64,000 nt of DNA from Bacillus_I endophytica_A (GTDB lineage Bacteria; Bacillota; Bacilli; Bacillales; Bacillaceae_H): positions 62,001 through 126,000 of the forward strand of contig NZ_JALAMS010000032.1 in the NCBI RefSeq assembly GCF_026790145.1. The letters run 5' to 3'. Position numbers and translations under genes: made by a program. This document shows positions 43,387 through 51,539 of the stretch, one piece after another. The first letter of the stretch is position 1; each line of letters begins with the position of its first letter. The notes beneath the pieces were generated by a model that saw only the letters and a list, made by a program, of their open reading frames with translations, was not told where the DNA came from and did not search any database.

Positions 43387-44532
43387 ATGAAAATTGCCAT
43401 CTTCACAGATACCTTTACACCTGATGTTAATGGGGTTGCGAAAACATTGAAAAGACTCACGGAGCATTTGCGTAATGAACATATTTCATTTCAGCTTTTT
43501 GCTCCTGATAGTACGGGAGAAAAGCCATATTCGCTCAATGTTCATCGATTTATGAGCTTACCGTTTTTTCTTTATCCACAATGTCGGCTCGCCCTTCCCA
43601 ACATGCTCAAAATCCGGCAACAGCTTCAATCTTTCAAACCAGATATTATTCATGTAGCAACTCCCTTCAATGTAGGACTTTGTGGAATTCACTATGCTAA
43701 AAAATTCAACGTTCCTCTCGTTGGTTCTTATCATACTGATTTTGATCAATATCTTTCTTATTATGATTTAGAATTTCTTTCTCCTCTTGTCTGGAAGTAT
43801 ATGCGATGGTTTCACCGCTCAATGAAAACTATTTTTGTGCCTTCTCAAGATACAAAAGAAACGCTTATGCGACATGGTTTTTCTAATCTTTCCATTTGGT
43901 CTCGTGGTGTTGATCATCGCCTTTTTCATCCTCACTACCATAAAAAAAATGTTCGGGATGCTTACCATATTAAAGAACCCTACGTTATTACATATGTTGG
44001 GCGGCTTGCTCCTGAAAAAAATTTAGAACTTCTAATGAATGTAGCTCAGGCACTTCCTTCCAAGCTGCGAGATAAGATCCATTGGCTCATTATTGGAGAT
44101 GGACCAATGAAAAAACAGCTTGAACAAAAGGCTCCCAGAAATATGTCTTTCACAGGATTTCTAAAAAGTAAAGAAATTGCACCTTTGTACGCAGCCTCTG
44201 ATTTGTTTTTTTTCCCTTCTACAACTGAAACGTTTGGAAATGTTGTTCTTGAAGCTGCGGCTTCAGGAATTCCAACAGTTGCAGCAAATGCAGGAGGAGT
44301 AAAATCGATTGTGAAAGATAGAAAAACAGGTTTTTTATGTGACCCTAATAACCCTGATGAGTTTATTAAAGCAGTGACCTATCTTTTAACAAGGCATCAT
44401 GATCGACTGCAAATGGGAAATGAAGCTCGTCATTACGCCCTTACCCAAACATGGGATCAGATTTTCACCAACCTTCTTACTCAGTATGAAGAAACAATTT
44501 CAGTTGCTTCTACCACCAGTAAGCTTGCTTAA
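43387..44532 (+). CDS. Glycosyltransferase family 4 protein
   Basis: A 381-residue GT-B enzyme: N-terminal FTDTFTPDVNGVAKTLKRL and HVATPFNVG, C-terminal YVGRLAPEKNLELL and an E-x7-E donor site in TTETFGNVVLEAAASG. It resembles MgtA/PimB-like lipid glycosyltransferases that use GDP- or UDP-sugars. Together with the PAP2 phosphatase it suggests envelope glycolipid formation. The pair replaces ytnA/asnB of B. subtilis at this position. Confidence 0.8.
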   Translation: MKIAIFTDTFTPDVNGVAKTLKRLTEHLRNEHISFQLFAPDSTGEKPYSLNVHRFMSLPFFLYPQCRLALPNMLKIRQQLQSFKPDIIHVATPFNVGLCGIHYAKKFNVPLVGSYHTDFDQYLSYYDLEFLSPLVWKYMRWFHRSMKTIFVPSQDTKETLMRHGFSNLSIWSRGVDHRLFHPHYHKKNVRDAYHIKEPYVITYVGRLAPEKNLELLMNVAQALPSKLRDKIHWLIIGDGPMKKQLEQKAPRNMSFTGFLKSKEIAPLYAASDLFFFPSTTETFGNVVLEAAASGIPTVAANAGGVKSIVKDRKTGFLCDPNNPDEFIKAVTYLLTRHHDRLQMGNEARHYALTQTWDQIFTNLLTQYEETISVASTTSKLA

Positions 44533-44568
44533 AAAAGAGATCCTCGTTATCAACGAGGATCTCTTTTT
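44532..44568 (+). terminator. Terminator of the glycosyltransferase gene
   Basis: Perfect 17-bp stem (44532-44548 with 44552-44568) with a three-base loop and T-run. Confidence 0.85.
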
Positions 44569-44590
44569 ATATTTTCTGCTGAAAAAAGTA

Positions 44591-44645
44591 TTGACTTTCT
44601 CTCTTCTTCAACATACAGTATTAACTGTACTACTTATGTTAATAC
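44591..44645 (+). promoter_or_regulatory. Promoter and operator-like dyad of the ABC export pair
   Basis: TTGACT (44591-44596) and TACAGT (44614-44619) with 17-bp spacing. The -10 and start overlap a perfect inverted repeat GTATTAAC/GTTAATAC (44618-44625 with 44638-44645). No regulator gene is adjacent. Confidence 0.5.
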
Positions 44646-44689
44646 ACATATAACAATTTTATTTTATAAAATGAAAGAGAGGAAAAAGC

Positions 44690-45388
44690 ATGATTAGCAT
44701 AAAAAACATTTCTCATTCTTTTAAAATCGGCAAAAAAGGAACAGAAGAGACTGTTCCTGTCCTAAAAGATGTTTCTATGGACATTCCTAAAGGTGAAATT
44801 ACCTGTATTGTTGGAAAAAGTGGCTCTGGTAAATCAACGCTTCTTAACTTAATTTCTGGCTACATTGCCCCAACAGAAGGAACCATTGAAATCAATAATC
44901 AAACGGTCACAAACTTCAATGAAAAAGAATGGGCTCAGTTTCGTCTTGAGCATTTTGGGTTCATCTTTCAAAACTTTCAACTTATCCCTAGCCTTACTAC
45001 ATATGAAAATGTTGAACTGCCACTTACTTTAAAAGGTATGCGCAAGTCTGAACGAAAACAAAAGGTTTTAGAAATTCTACAAACAGTTGGATTAGAGAAC
45101 CACCGTAACCATTATCCTAATGAGCTTTCAGGCGGACAGCAGCAGCGTGTCAGTATCGCAAGGGCCCTTGTTTTGAACCCTTCTATTATTCTCGCAGATG
45201 AACCAACAGGAAGCTTAGATTCAGAGACTGAGAGAGTTATTCTTTCTTTCATTCAAACGTTAAATAAACAATACGGAATTACATTTGTCATGATTACTCA
45301 TGATGAAGAAGTATCCTCTATTGCACATCATAAGCTTCATTTACACGATGGTGTACTACGTAAAGAAGGTGTAATAAATGAATTTTAA
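44690..45388 (+). CDS. ABC transporter ATPase, MacB/LolD type
   Basis: A 232-residue ATPase: Walker A GKSGSGKST, Q-loop FQNFQLIPSLTTYENVELPL (typical for LolD/MacB), signature LSGGQQQR, Walker B LADEPTGSLD. It pairs with the FtsX-like permease it overlaps by 11 bases. Likely an envelope-stress, peptide or antibiotic exporter. Confidence 0.85.
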   Translation: MISIKNISHSFKIGKKGTEETVPVLKDVSMDIPKGEITCIVGKSGSGKSTLLNLISGYIAPTEGTIEINNQTVTNFNEKEWAQFRLEHFGFIFQNFQLIPSLTTYENVELPLTLKGMRKSERKQKVLEILQTVGLENHRNHYPNELSGGQQQRVSIARALVLNPSIILADEPTGSLDSETERVILSFIQTLNKQYGITFVMITHDEEVSSIAHHKLHLHDGVLRKEGVINEF

Positions 45389-46706
45389 AGATCAAGTTAG
45401 TTTTATCAAACGAAATATGAAGAAAAACCGACTCCGTGTCTTTATGACCGTTCTTGCAACAGCTATGTCGTGTGCATTTCTTGTTGTTCTTGCTTCAATT
45501 GGTTTTGGAATGCAAAAGACAGTTATAGACGAAATACTCTCACAGCAGATTGTTACAAAGATTCCTATTTACGGTAGTGACAAGAATACAAAAAATTTAA
45601 GTGGTGACTTAAAAAAAGACTTAAAAGACAACGAAAATGTCAAAGCTATTGTTGAACGTACAACAGTTAACGAACCTATTCAAACAATGCTTGATGAACG
45701 ATCTAGTGAGAACTCTTCTCTCATTTTTACGAATATGAAACAAGAAACAAACGCAGGAATGAGTCTTTCAAAAGGACGGATGCCAACTTCGTCACATGAA
45801 GTTGTTGTTGGCTATAACTTTGCAAGCCAGCTTTGGTCTAAGAAAGAGCAGGAAAAGTTTGAACAAGAACTAAAAAGGTCTGAACAAAATGTAAATTATG
45901 ATCTAACACAACCTAAAGGGTTTCAAGGAAATGTCTTAAATAAAAACATTACTCTAAAGGTGTCTAATACAGACGAAGAGACTGGGAAAGTAAAGGAGGA
46001 GAAATCTTATACTTTCAAAATTGTAGGCATTGCGAAAGAAAACCCAAAGGATTGGGTTGTTGATTCTAACATCTTTATAAGCAGTTCATTTTTAAGTGAT
46101 TTCTCAAATGTTCTCGGAGTTGAAGAGGAGAGCTTTCCAACAGACTTAGCTGTTTTTACAGATGAATTTGAGCATGTAGAGCAATTAACACAAGCGCTTT
46201 TAGATAAAGGTTATCAAGCAGATTCTGTTACACAGCAGCTTGATAATATTAACAAGTTTTTTACAGCTTTCAAAATTGGACTAGTATTTGTTGGAACTAT
46301 CGCTGTAATTATTTCAGCTATCGGTATCTTTAATACAATGACAATGGCTGTCACAGAACGAACTCAAGAAATTGGGATTATGAAAGCGATTGGTGCACAA
46401 CCAAAAGTTATTCAAAAAATCTTTTTAATGGAAAGTGCTTTTATTGGAGTGTTAGGATCTATTATTGGGATTATTGTGTCCTACATTGTAAGCTTTGGGG
46501 CAAATGCTATTCTACCAATGATTCTTACTTCTGTATTAAGTGAAGGAGCGGATGATTCGTTCCATGTCACTTATTCTTATATTCCGCTTTCACTCATTAT
46601 TATCGCCGTAGTTATTAGCGCTGGCGTTGCGGTTCTTTCAGGATTAAGACCCGCTCGTAAAGCAACAAAAACAAATGTCCTCTCTGCTTTGAGAAGAGAG
46701 ATATAA
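45378..46706 (+). CDS. ABC transporter permease, FtsX/MacB type
   Basis: A 442-residue permease: one N-terminal helix, a large outer domain (about residues 45-285, MacB-PCD-like) and three C-terminal helices ending in FtsX signature sequence (GIMKAIGAQPKVIQKIFLME). Type VII mechanotransmission ABC architecture. No obvious two-component system nearby. Confidence 0.85.
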   Translation: MNFKDQVSFIKRNMKKNRLRVFMTVLATAMSCAFLVVLASIGFGMQKTVIDEILSQQIVTKIPIYGSDKNTKNLSGDLKKDLKDNENVKAIVERTTVNEPIQTMLDERSSENSSLIFTNMKQETNAGMSLSKGRMPTSSHEVVVGYNFASQLWSKKEQEKFEQELKRSEQNVNYDLTQPKGFQGNVLNKNITLKVSNTDEETGKVKEEKSYTFKIVGIAKENPKDWVVDSNIFISSSFLSDFSNVLGVEEESFPTDLAVFTDEFEHVEQLTQALLDKGYQADSVTQQLDNINKFFTAFKIGLVFVGTIAVIISAIGIFNTMTMAVTERTQEIGIMKAIGAQPKVIQKIFLMESAFIGVLGSIIGIIVSYIVSFGANAILPMILTSVLSEGADDSFHVTYSYIPLSLIIIAVVISAGVAVLSGLRPARKATKTNVLSALRREI

Positions 46707-46743
46707 AAAAAGCTTGTCACTGAATTAGTGACAAGCTTTTTTT
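46705..46743. terminator. Bidirectional terminator
   Basis: 17-bp perfect stem (46705-46721 with 46727-46743) between the permease gene and metK. Confidence 0.85.
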
Positions 46744-46745
46744 GA

Positions 46746-47948
46746 TTATTTTTCAAGGGCTTGAGTACGAAGAGCTTCAGCTTTATCCGTTAATTCCCAT
46801 GGTAGTTCAACATCAGTACGACCAAAGTGTCCATAAGCAGCAGTTTGCTTATAGATTGGACGACGTAGGTTCAACATGTTGATAATTCCCGCTGGGCGAA
46901 GATCAAAGTTGTTGCGAACAACGTCAACAAGTACTTCTTCAGATACTTTTCCTGTTTTGAACGTATCAATTGAAATTGATACAGGTTGTGCAACACCAAT
47001 TGCGTATGCAAGCTGCACTTCACATTTGTCAGCTAAACCTGCAGCAACAATGTTCTTTGCTACATAACGAGCTGCATATGCTGCTGAGCGGTCCACTTTT
47101 GTTGGATCTTTACCAGAGAAAGCTCCACCACCGTGACGAGCATATCCACCGTACGTATCAACAATGATTTTACGTCCAGTTAAACCTGCATCACCTTGAG
47201 GGCCACCAATTACAAAACGACCTGTTGGGTTGATGAAATATTTTGTGTCTTCATCAATAAGCTCTGCTGGTACAACTGGGTTAATAACATATTCTTTTAC
47301 ATTACGTTGAATTTGCTCAAGCGTAATTTCTGGATGATGCTGTGTTGAAATAACAATTGTATCAATACGAACAGGTTTATCATTTTCATCATATTCAACT
47401 GTTACTTGTGTTTTAGCATCTGGACGAAGGTAAGGAAGAATTTCTTCTTTACGTACTTCTGCTAAGCGACGAGCTAAACGGTGTGATAATGAAATTGGAA
47501 GAGGCATAAGCTCTTTTGTTTCATTACAAGCAAATCCGAACATAAGACCTTGATCTCCTGCTCCAATTGCTTCAATTTCTTCTTCAGACATTGATCCTTC
47601 ACGAGCTTCAAGAGCTTGGTCAACACCTTGAGCGATATCAGCAGATTGCTCATCAATAGATGTTAATACAGCACAAGTTTCAGCATCAAAACCATATTTT
47701 GCACGAGTGTAACCAATTCCTTTAATTGTTTCACGAACAATTTTCGGGATATCTACATAAGTAGAAGTTGTAATTTCCCCCGCTACTAATACTAAACCAG
47801 TTGTTACAGATGTTTCACAAGCAACACGAGCATTAGGGTCATTTTCTAAAATAGCATCAAGGATTGAGTCCGAAATTTGGTCACAAATTTTATCTGGGTG
47901 GCCTTCTGTCACAGACTCAGAAGTAAATAAACGACGTTTAACTGACAT
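46746..47948 (-). CDS. metK: S-adenosylmethionine synthase
   Basis: A 400-residue MetK: N-terminal TSESVTEGHPDKICDQISD, central GAGDQGLMFG, and GGGAFSGKDPTKVDRSAAY. It makes SAM from methionine and ATP. ATG 47948 follows GGAGGAACAAAG; a longer frame to 47975 has no site. Controlled by the SAM-I riboswitch upstream, i.e. repressed when SAM is plentiful. Confidence 0.97.
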   Translation of the reverse strand: MSVKRRLFTSESVTEGHPDKICDQISDSILDAILENDPNARVACETSVTTGLVLVAGEITTSTYVDIPKIVRETIKGIGYTRAKYGFDAETCAVLTSIDEQSADIAQGVDQALEAREGSMSEEEIEAIGAGDQGLMFGFACNETKELMPLPISLSHRLARRLAEVRKEEILPYLRPDAKTQVTVEYDENDKPVRIDTIVISTQHHPEITLEQIQRNVKEYVINPVVPAELIDEDTKYFINPTGRFVIGGPQGDAGLTGRKIIVDTYGGYARHGGGAFSGKDPTKVDRSAAYAARYVAKNIVAAGLADKCEVQLAYAIGVAQPVSISIDTFKTGKVSEEVLVDVVRNNFDLRPAGIINMLNLRRPIYKQTAAYGHFGRTDVELPWELTDKAEALRTQALEK

Positions 47949-48036
47949 CTTTGTTCCTCCTTCTAAAGGTAGCAAATCTATGATACGGTACTCATTCCCT
48001 TATTATTGTAAATAAAGTTCCCTCTTACACACATAT

Positions 48037-48200
48037 AAAAAAACCTTTCCTAGCTCGAGGAAAGGTTTAACGTCAAAGTTTGCCTTTCGCTCTTATCGAT
48101 CAAGGTTTCCCTTGCGTCAGGTTAGCACCTTTTCATCTTTAATTGATGACGGTTGCTGGGTTTCATAGGGCCATGTCCCTCCACCATCTCGGGATAAGAG
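48037..48200 (-). promoter_or_regulatory. SAM-I (S-box) riboswitch of metK
   Basis: On the minus strand the aptamer (48200 to 48090) opens with CTCTTATC, then GAGGGA-CATGGCCC-TATGAAACCC-AGCAACC, and GGTGCTAA, closing with GATAAGAG. A terminator follows (48059-48068 with 48041-48050, T-run). Confidence 0.95.
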
Positions 48201-48219
48201 AGTATCCGTTCAATGACTT

Positions 48220-48249
48220 ATCTTAACGTACAAAAGGGAAAAGTGTCAA
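48220..48249 (-). promoter_or_regulatory. metK promoter
   Basis: Minus-strand TTGACA (48244-48249), 18-bp spacer, TAAGAT (48220-48225), directly upstream of the S-box. Confidence 0.7.
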
Positions 48250-48529
48250 TACGTTTTAGGAACTTCCTTTTCCTTAATACGTTATCCGTTTCATTTAAGA
48301 GAGAAAACTCTTTTTTCTCTAGTCTAGGATATCCTTACTCTCCTCCTATCTATCACAGAGAGTAAGGAAGAAAGACTCTGTTTCAGATAGCTATAATAAG
48401 GTAAACTTTTAAAAAAGATGGTTGTTTTTTCACTAGAACTTTCCTCTTTACTTTACTATAGGCAGATTTTCTACCAGCATATTTTTTTACCCTAAAAAAG
48501 AACATACGTTCCGGTTAGGAGGATTTTTT
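48250..48529. other. Intergenic region with a hairpin, between metK and the split sigma locus
   Basis: About 280 bp without a gene. It holds an 11-bp perfect inverted repeat TCCTTACTCTC/GAGAGTAAGGA (48332-48342 with 48358-48368, 15-base loop, no T-run), an AGAGAAAA-type repeat at 48299-48320 and a TATAAT at about 48391. In B. subtilis asnB lies near this place; no trace of it is seen. Confidence 0.5.
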
Positions 48530-49072
48530 ATGAAACCTTTTCATTCTTTGCCTAATAACTCCTTATTAAAGCATTTTTTCTCTTCACCTTCTCACCAAAG
48601 AAAGTTTGAGAACTACCAGCAAAATCCAAGCAAGCAAACAAAAAAAGAGCTTGATCAAGCTTTTAAATGTTTTTATGAGGAAGTTCGACTTGTCGCATAC
48701 TTTTCTCGATTTCTTTCTTCAGAAGCTATCGCTTTTAAGAAGAAGATTCAAAAATATGAATATACTCACTCTTTTGTATTGGATAAACCAGTGTTTGAAA
48801 ATAACAGAGAGCCTAGAATAAATATGATCAAGGATGACAGTTTTTTTAATTATTATCATCAGCATGAGGAACATATAGAGGAATGTATTACAAACGAATA
48901 CACTTATCACTGTGTCAAAATGCTTACAAAACGCGAAAAAACCGTTCTCTATCTACATTTTTATGTTTGTTTAACAAACGTTGAAATTGCTCAAAAGCTC
49001 GCTGTCTCTCCCCAAGCCATCTCAAAAACGAAAAAAAATGCCCTGAGAAAACTGAGGAGGTCTAGAATATGA
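48530..49072 (+). CDS. SigO (YvrI)-like sigma factor subunit
   Basis: A 180-residue protein with sigma-70 region 4 at the C-terminus (residues 131-177, HTH at about 147-171: NVEIAQKLAVSPQAISKTKKNALRKL) and no recognisable region 2. The N-terminal part (LDQAFKCFYEEVRLVAYFSRFL) resembles B. subtilis SigO. In B. subtilis SigO needs the co-sigma RsoA, and YvrJ is encoded with them; both have counterparts directly downstream here. RBS TTAGGAGG, ATG 48530. Confidence 0.72.
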   Translation: MKPFHSLPNNSLLKHFFSSPSHQRKFENYQQNPSKQTKKELDQAFKCFYEEVRLVAYFSRFLSSEAIAFKKKIQKYEYTHSFVLDKPVFENNREPRINMIKDDSFFNYYHQHEEHIEECITNEYTYHCVKMLTKREKTVLYLHFYVCLTNVEIAQKLAVSPQAISKTKKNALRKLRRSRI

Positions 49073-49227
49073 TGGAAAGTATAAGTATTGTCTCTCTTAT
49101 CCAGCATGCAGGATTTCCGATAGCAATGACCTTCTACTTGTTATCCCGTTTTGAGAAGCGCATGGAAAATTTAGAACGCGAAGTATCCCAACTTCGTGCA
49201 CTTCTGCAAGGTAGAAAGGAAGGATAA
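49069..49227 (+). CDS. YvrJ family small membrane protein
   Basis: A 52-residue protein, one N-terminal membrane segment (GFPIAMTFYLL) followed by a charged helix SRFEKRMENLEREVSQLRALL. This is the YvrJ family pattern. GAGGAGG eight bases before ATG 49069; overlaps the sigma gene by four bases. In B. subtilis yvrJ belongs to the SigO regulon. Function unknown. Confidence 0.72.
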   Translation: MMESISIVSLIQHAGFPIAMTFYLLSRFEKRMENLEREVSQLRALLQGRKEG

Positions 49228-49229
49228 TT

Positions 49230-49439
49230 TTGAACGAACAAACTAAGAAACAATATAAAATAGCTGTTCTCAATCTGCTTCAACCTAAGATTGCAAGCCT
49301 TGTAAAAGAAGCCCATCCCGTTTATCAAGAAGATTTAGAACAAGAATTAAAACTCAAAATGCTTGAGAAAATGCAAACTCCTTTTTTACACAATATCCCT
49401 AGTTTCTTTGAATTTGTGTCATCTAACGAAAAAGAATAA
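49230..49439 (+). CDS. RsoA-like co-sigma factor
   Basis: A 69-residue helical protein (KIAVLNLLQPKIASLVKEAH, then YQEDLEQELKLKMLEKMQ), with the pattern of the sigma region 2-like HTH_16 / RsoA domain. TTG start at 49230 behind AAGGAAGG. Third gene of a compact three-gene operon with the SigO-like protein and YvrJ. Similarity judged by eye only. Confidence 0.6.
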   Translation: MNEQTKKQYKIAVLNLLQPKIASLVKEAHPVYQEDLEQELKLKMLEKMQTPFLHNIPSFFEFVSSNEKE

Positions 49440-49454
49440 AATTCAAATTTAAAT

Positions 49455-49492
49455 TGTATAACACTTTTAAATTATAGAAACAATATAACACT
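49455..49492 (+). promoter_or_regulatory. Two inverted CcpN-like boxes upstream of pckA
   Basis: Read on the minus strand, 49455-49465 (AGTGTTATACA) and 49482-49492 (AGTGTTATATT) each match the CcpN operator consensus TRTGHYATAYW at 10 of 11 positions. They lie about 90-130 bp before the promoter copy. Confidence 0.5.
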
Positions 49493-49533
49493 CAACCCTT
49501 ATTACAAATTTATTTATCTAATATAATATCAGT

Positions 49534-49552
49534 AAAGTGATGCACTTTTTTC
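49534..49552 (+). terminator. Weak terminator after the split sigma operon
   Basis: AAAGTG/CACTTT stem (49534-49539 with 49543-49548) with T-run. Confidence 0.45.
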
Positions 49553-49563
49553 ATAAATTAGTA

Positions 49564-49591
49564 TAGACTATTTAAATAAATGTGTTATACT
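49564..49591 (+). promoter_or_regulatory. pckA promoter with CcpN operator
   Basis: TAGACT (49564-49569), 16-bp spacer, TATACT (49586-49591). TGTGTTATACT at 49581-49591 overlaps the -10 and matches the CcpN consensus TRTGHYATAYW completely. CcpN represses gluconeogenic genes (gapB, pckA) during glycolytic growth in B. subtilis. Confidence 0.72.
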
Positions 49592-49639
49592 CTTTTTAAG
49601 TTAAAATAAAAACGTTATGAAAAAAGGATGATATTGCTT

Positions 49640-51229
49640 ATGAGTACTGTCGATATGTCAACAAAATTAACTGAACTATTAACGCTTCCGTCTGTTCAAC
49701 ATAACCTTGCAACACCTTCTCTTGTTGAACGTATTTTAGATCGTAAAGAAGGTATATTAACAGAAACAGGAGCCGTCAGTGTTGCAACAGGAAAGTACAC
49801 AGGGCGTTCTCCTCTTGACAAATTTGTTGTACGTGATGCTTCTGTCGAAAAAAAAATCAATTGGGGGCAGGTAAACCAACCAATTGCTCCTGATATGTTT
49901 TCTCGTTTATATGAGAAAGTTGTAAATCATTTAAAGAAAAAAGATGAACTTTTTGTATTTGATGGTTTTGCAGGGGCAGACGAGAAATACCAACTTCCTC
50001 TTCGTGTTATTAATGAATATGCATGGCACAATCTATTTGCGCGTCAGCTATTTATCCGTCCTGACAAAGATGCGGATTTAAAGACTCATAAGCCTGAGTT
50101 TACAATTGTATCAGCACCTGACTTCAAAGCAGATCCGGCTATAGATGGAACAAACTCTGAAACATTCATTATTATTTCTTTTGAAAAACGCATTATCTTA
50201 ATTGGGGGAACAGAATATGCTGGGGAAATGAAAAAGTCCATCTTCTCTGTTATGAACTTCCTTCTTCCTGAGCAAGATATTTTATCAATGCATTGTTCAG
50301 CGAACGTTGGCAGTGAAGGTGATGTTTCCCTTTTCTTTGGTTTATCTGGAACAGGAAAGACAACCCTTTCTGCAGATGAAAACCGCCGCCTTATTGGAGA
50401 TGACGAGCACGGATGGTCAAATTCTGGCGTCTTTAATATTGAAGGTGGATGCTATGCTAAATGTATTGGTTTAACAAAAGAAAAAGAGCCTCAAATCTTT
50501 GATGCTATCCGTTTTGGAGCAGTGCTTGAGAATGTTTTTGTAGATCCAAAAACAAAAACTCCAGACTATAACGATAACGCACTAACAGAAAATACAAGAG
50601 CAGCTTATCCGCTTGAGTCTATTGATAATATTATAAAACCAAGTGTTGCAGGTCACCCTTCAACAATCATCTTTCTTACAGCAGATGCAACAGGTACGCT
50701 ACCTCCAATTAGCAAACTAACAAAAGAACAAGCTATGTATCATTTCTTAAGCGGATACACTAGTAAACTAGCAGGAACAGAACGAGGTGTCACAGCACCT
50801 GAAGCCACATTCTCTACGTGCTTTGGCTCTCCATTCCTTCCTCTTCCTGCTACTGTATATGCTGAGATGCTTGGAAAGAAAATAGTAGAACACGGTGTGG
50901 ACGTTTACCTTGTAAACACAGGATGGACTGGCGGCGTTTATGGCGTTGGCCAACGTATGAACCTAGCTTACACACGCGCAATGGTGCAAGCAGCACTTGA
51001 AGGTGAACTTGCTAATGTAGAAACAGTTCAAGACGGTATTTTTGGGCTTCATATGCCAATGCATGTTCCTGGAGTGCCAGATGAAGTTCTGCAGCCTTTC
51101 AAAACGTGGAAAAACCCTGAGGAATATAAAAATGCGGCAACAACGCTTGCATATCAATTCAAAGAGAATTTCAAAAAATTCTCAACAAACAATTCTGAGA
51201 TTGAAAAACTTGGTGGACCAATCGTTTAA
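49640..51229 (+). CDS. pckA: Phosphoenolpyruvate carboxykinase (ATP)
   Basis: A 529-residue PEP carboxykinase with P-loop GLSGTGKTTLS, kinase-2-type GDDEHGW and substrate motif YTGRSPLDKFVV. It converts oxaloacetate to PEP in gluconeogenesis. I use the ATG at 49640; the ATG at 49628 lies within the AAGGATG site. A CcpN box over the promoter suggests glucose repression. Confidence 0.96.
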   Translation: MSTVDMSTKLTELLTLPSVQHNLATPSLVERILDRKEGILTETGAVSVATGKYTGRSPLDKFVVRDASVEKKINWGQVNQPIAPDMFSRLYEKVVNHLKKKDELFVFDGFAGADEKYQLPLRVINEYAWHNLFARQLFIRPDKDADLKTHKPEFTIVSAPDFKADPAIDGTNSETFIIISFEKRIILIGGTEYAGEMKKSIFSVMNFLLPEQDILSMHCSANVGSEGDVSLFFGLSGTGKTTLSADENRRLIGDDEHGWSNSGVFNIEGGCYAKCIGLTKEKEPQIFDAIRFGAVLENVFVDPKTKTPDYNDNALTENTRAAYPLESIDNIIKPSVAGHPSTIIFLTADATGTLPPISKLTKEQAMYHFLSGYTSKLAGTERGVTAPEATFSTCFGSPFLPLPATVYAEMLGKKIVEHGVDVYLVNTGWTGGVYGVGQRMNLAYTRAMVQAALEGELANVETVQDGIFGLHMPMHVPGVPDEVLQPFKTWKNPEEYKNAATTLAYQFKENFKKFSTNNSEIEKLGGPIV

Positions 51230-51232
51230 TCG

Positions 51233-51263
51233 AAAGAGCGAGCGCAACAGCGCTCGCTCTTTT
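51233..51263. terminator. Bidirectional terminator after pckA
   Basis: Perfect 13-bp stem (51233-51245 with 51250-51262) with AACA loop and T-run; the ytmB stop lies at its edge. Confidence 0.85.
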
Positions 51264-51504
51264 AGTTTGTAGAATTCAAGGAAATGAACTCATATGTTAA
51301 AAAAGTCGTTTCTTTGGACCATTCTATTTTCTTTATGATTGCTCGTCCTCGACTTTCGCCTTCTTTAGTCGTACGGATGTCAATTGGAATATCAAGTGGG
51401 TAAAGACGGTATCCACTTTTTTCAAGTGCAAACTCGTTCTCCCCTACTCTTTCTTCGTTGCCTTTTGTTACAATCATCGTGTTTAGCTCCATTGGCATAC
51501 CCAT
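51262..51504 (-). CDS. ytmB: YtmB-like protein (DUF2584)
   Basis: An 80-residue protein (MGMPMELNTMIVTKGNEERV, GYRLYPLDIPIDIRTTKEGESRGRAII) matching B. subtilis YtmB. Function unknown. ATG 51504 behind GAGGTG. Same place between pckA and ytmA as in B. subtilis. Confidence 0.82.
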   Translation of the reverse strand: MGMPMELNTMIVTKGNEERVGENEFALEKSGYRLYPLDIPIDIRTTKEGESRGRAIIKKIEWSKETTFLTYEFISLNSTN

Positions 51505-51539
51505 AAAAATCACCTCTTTTTTTTTATTATATCAAATTA

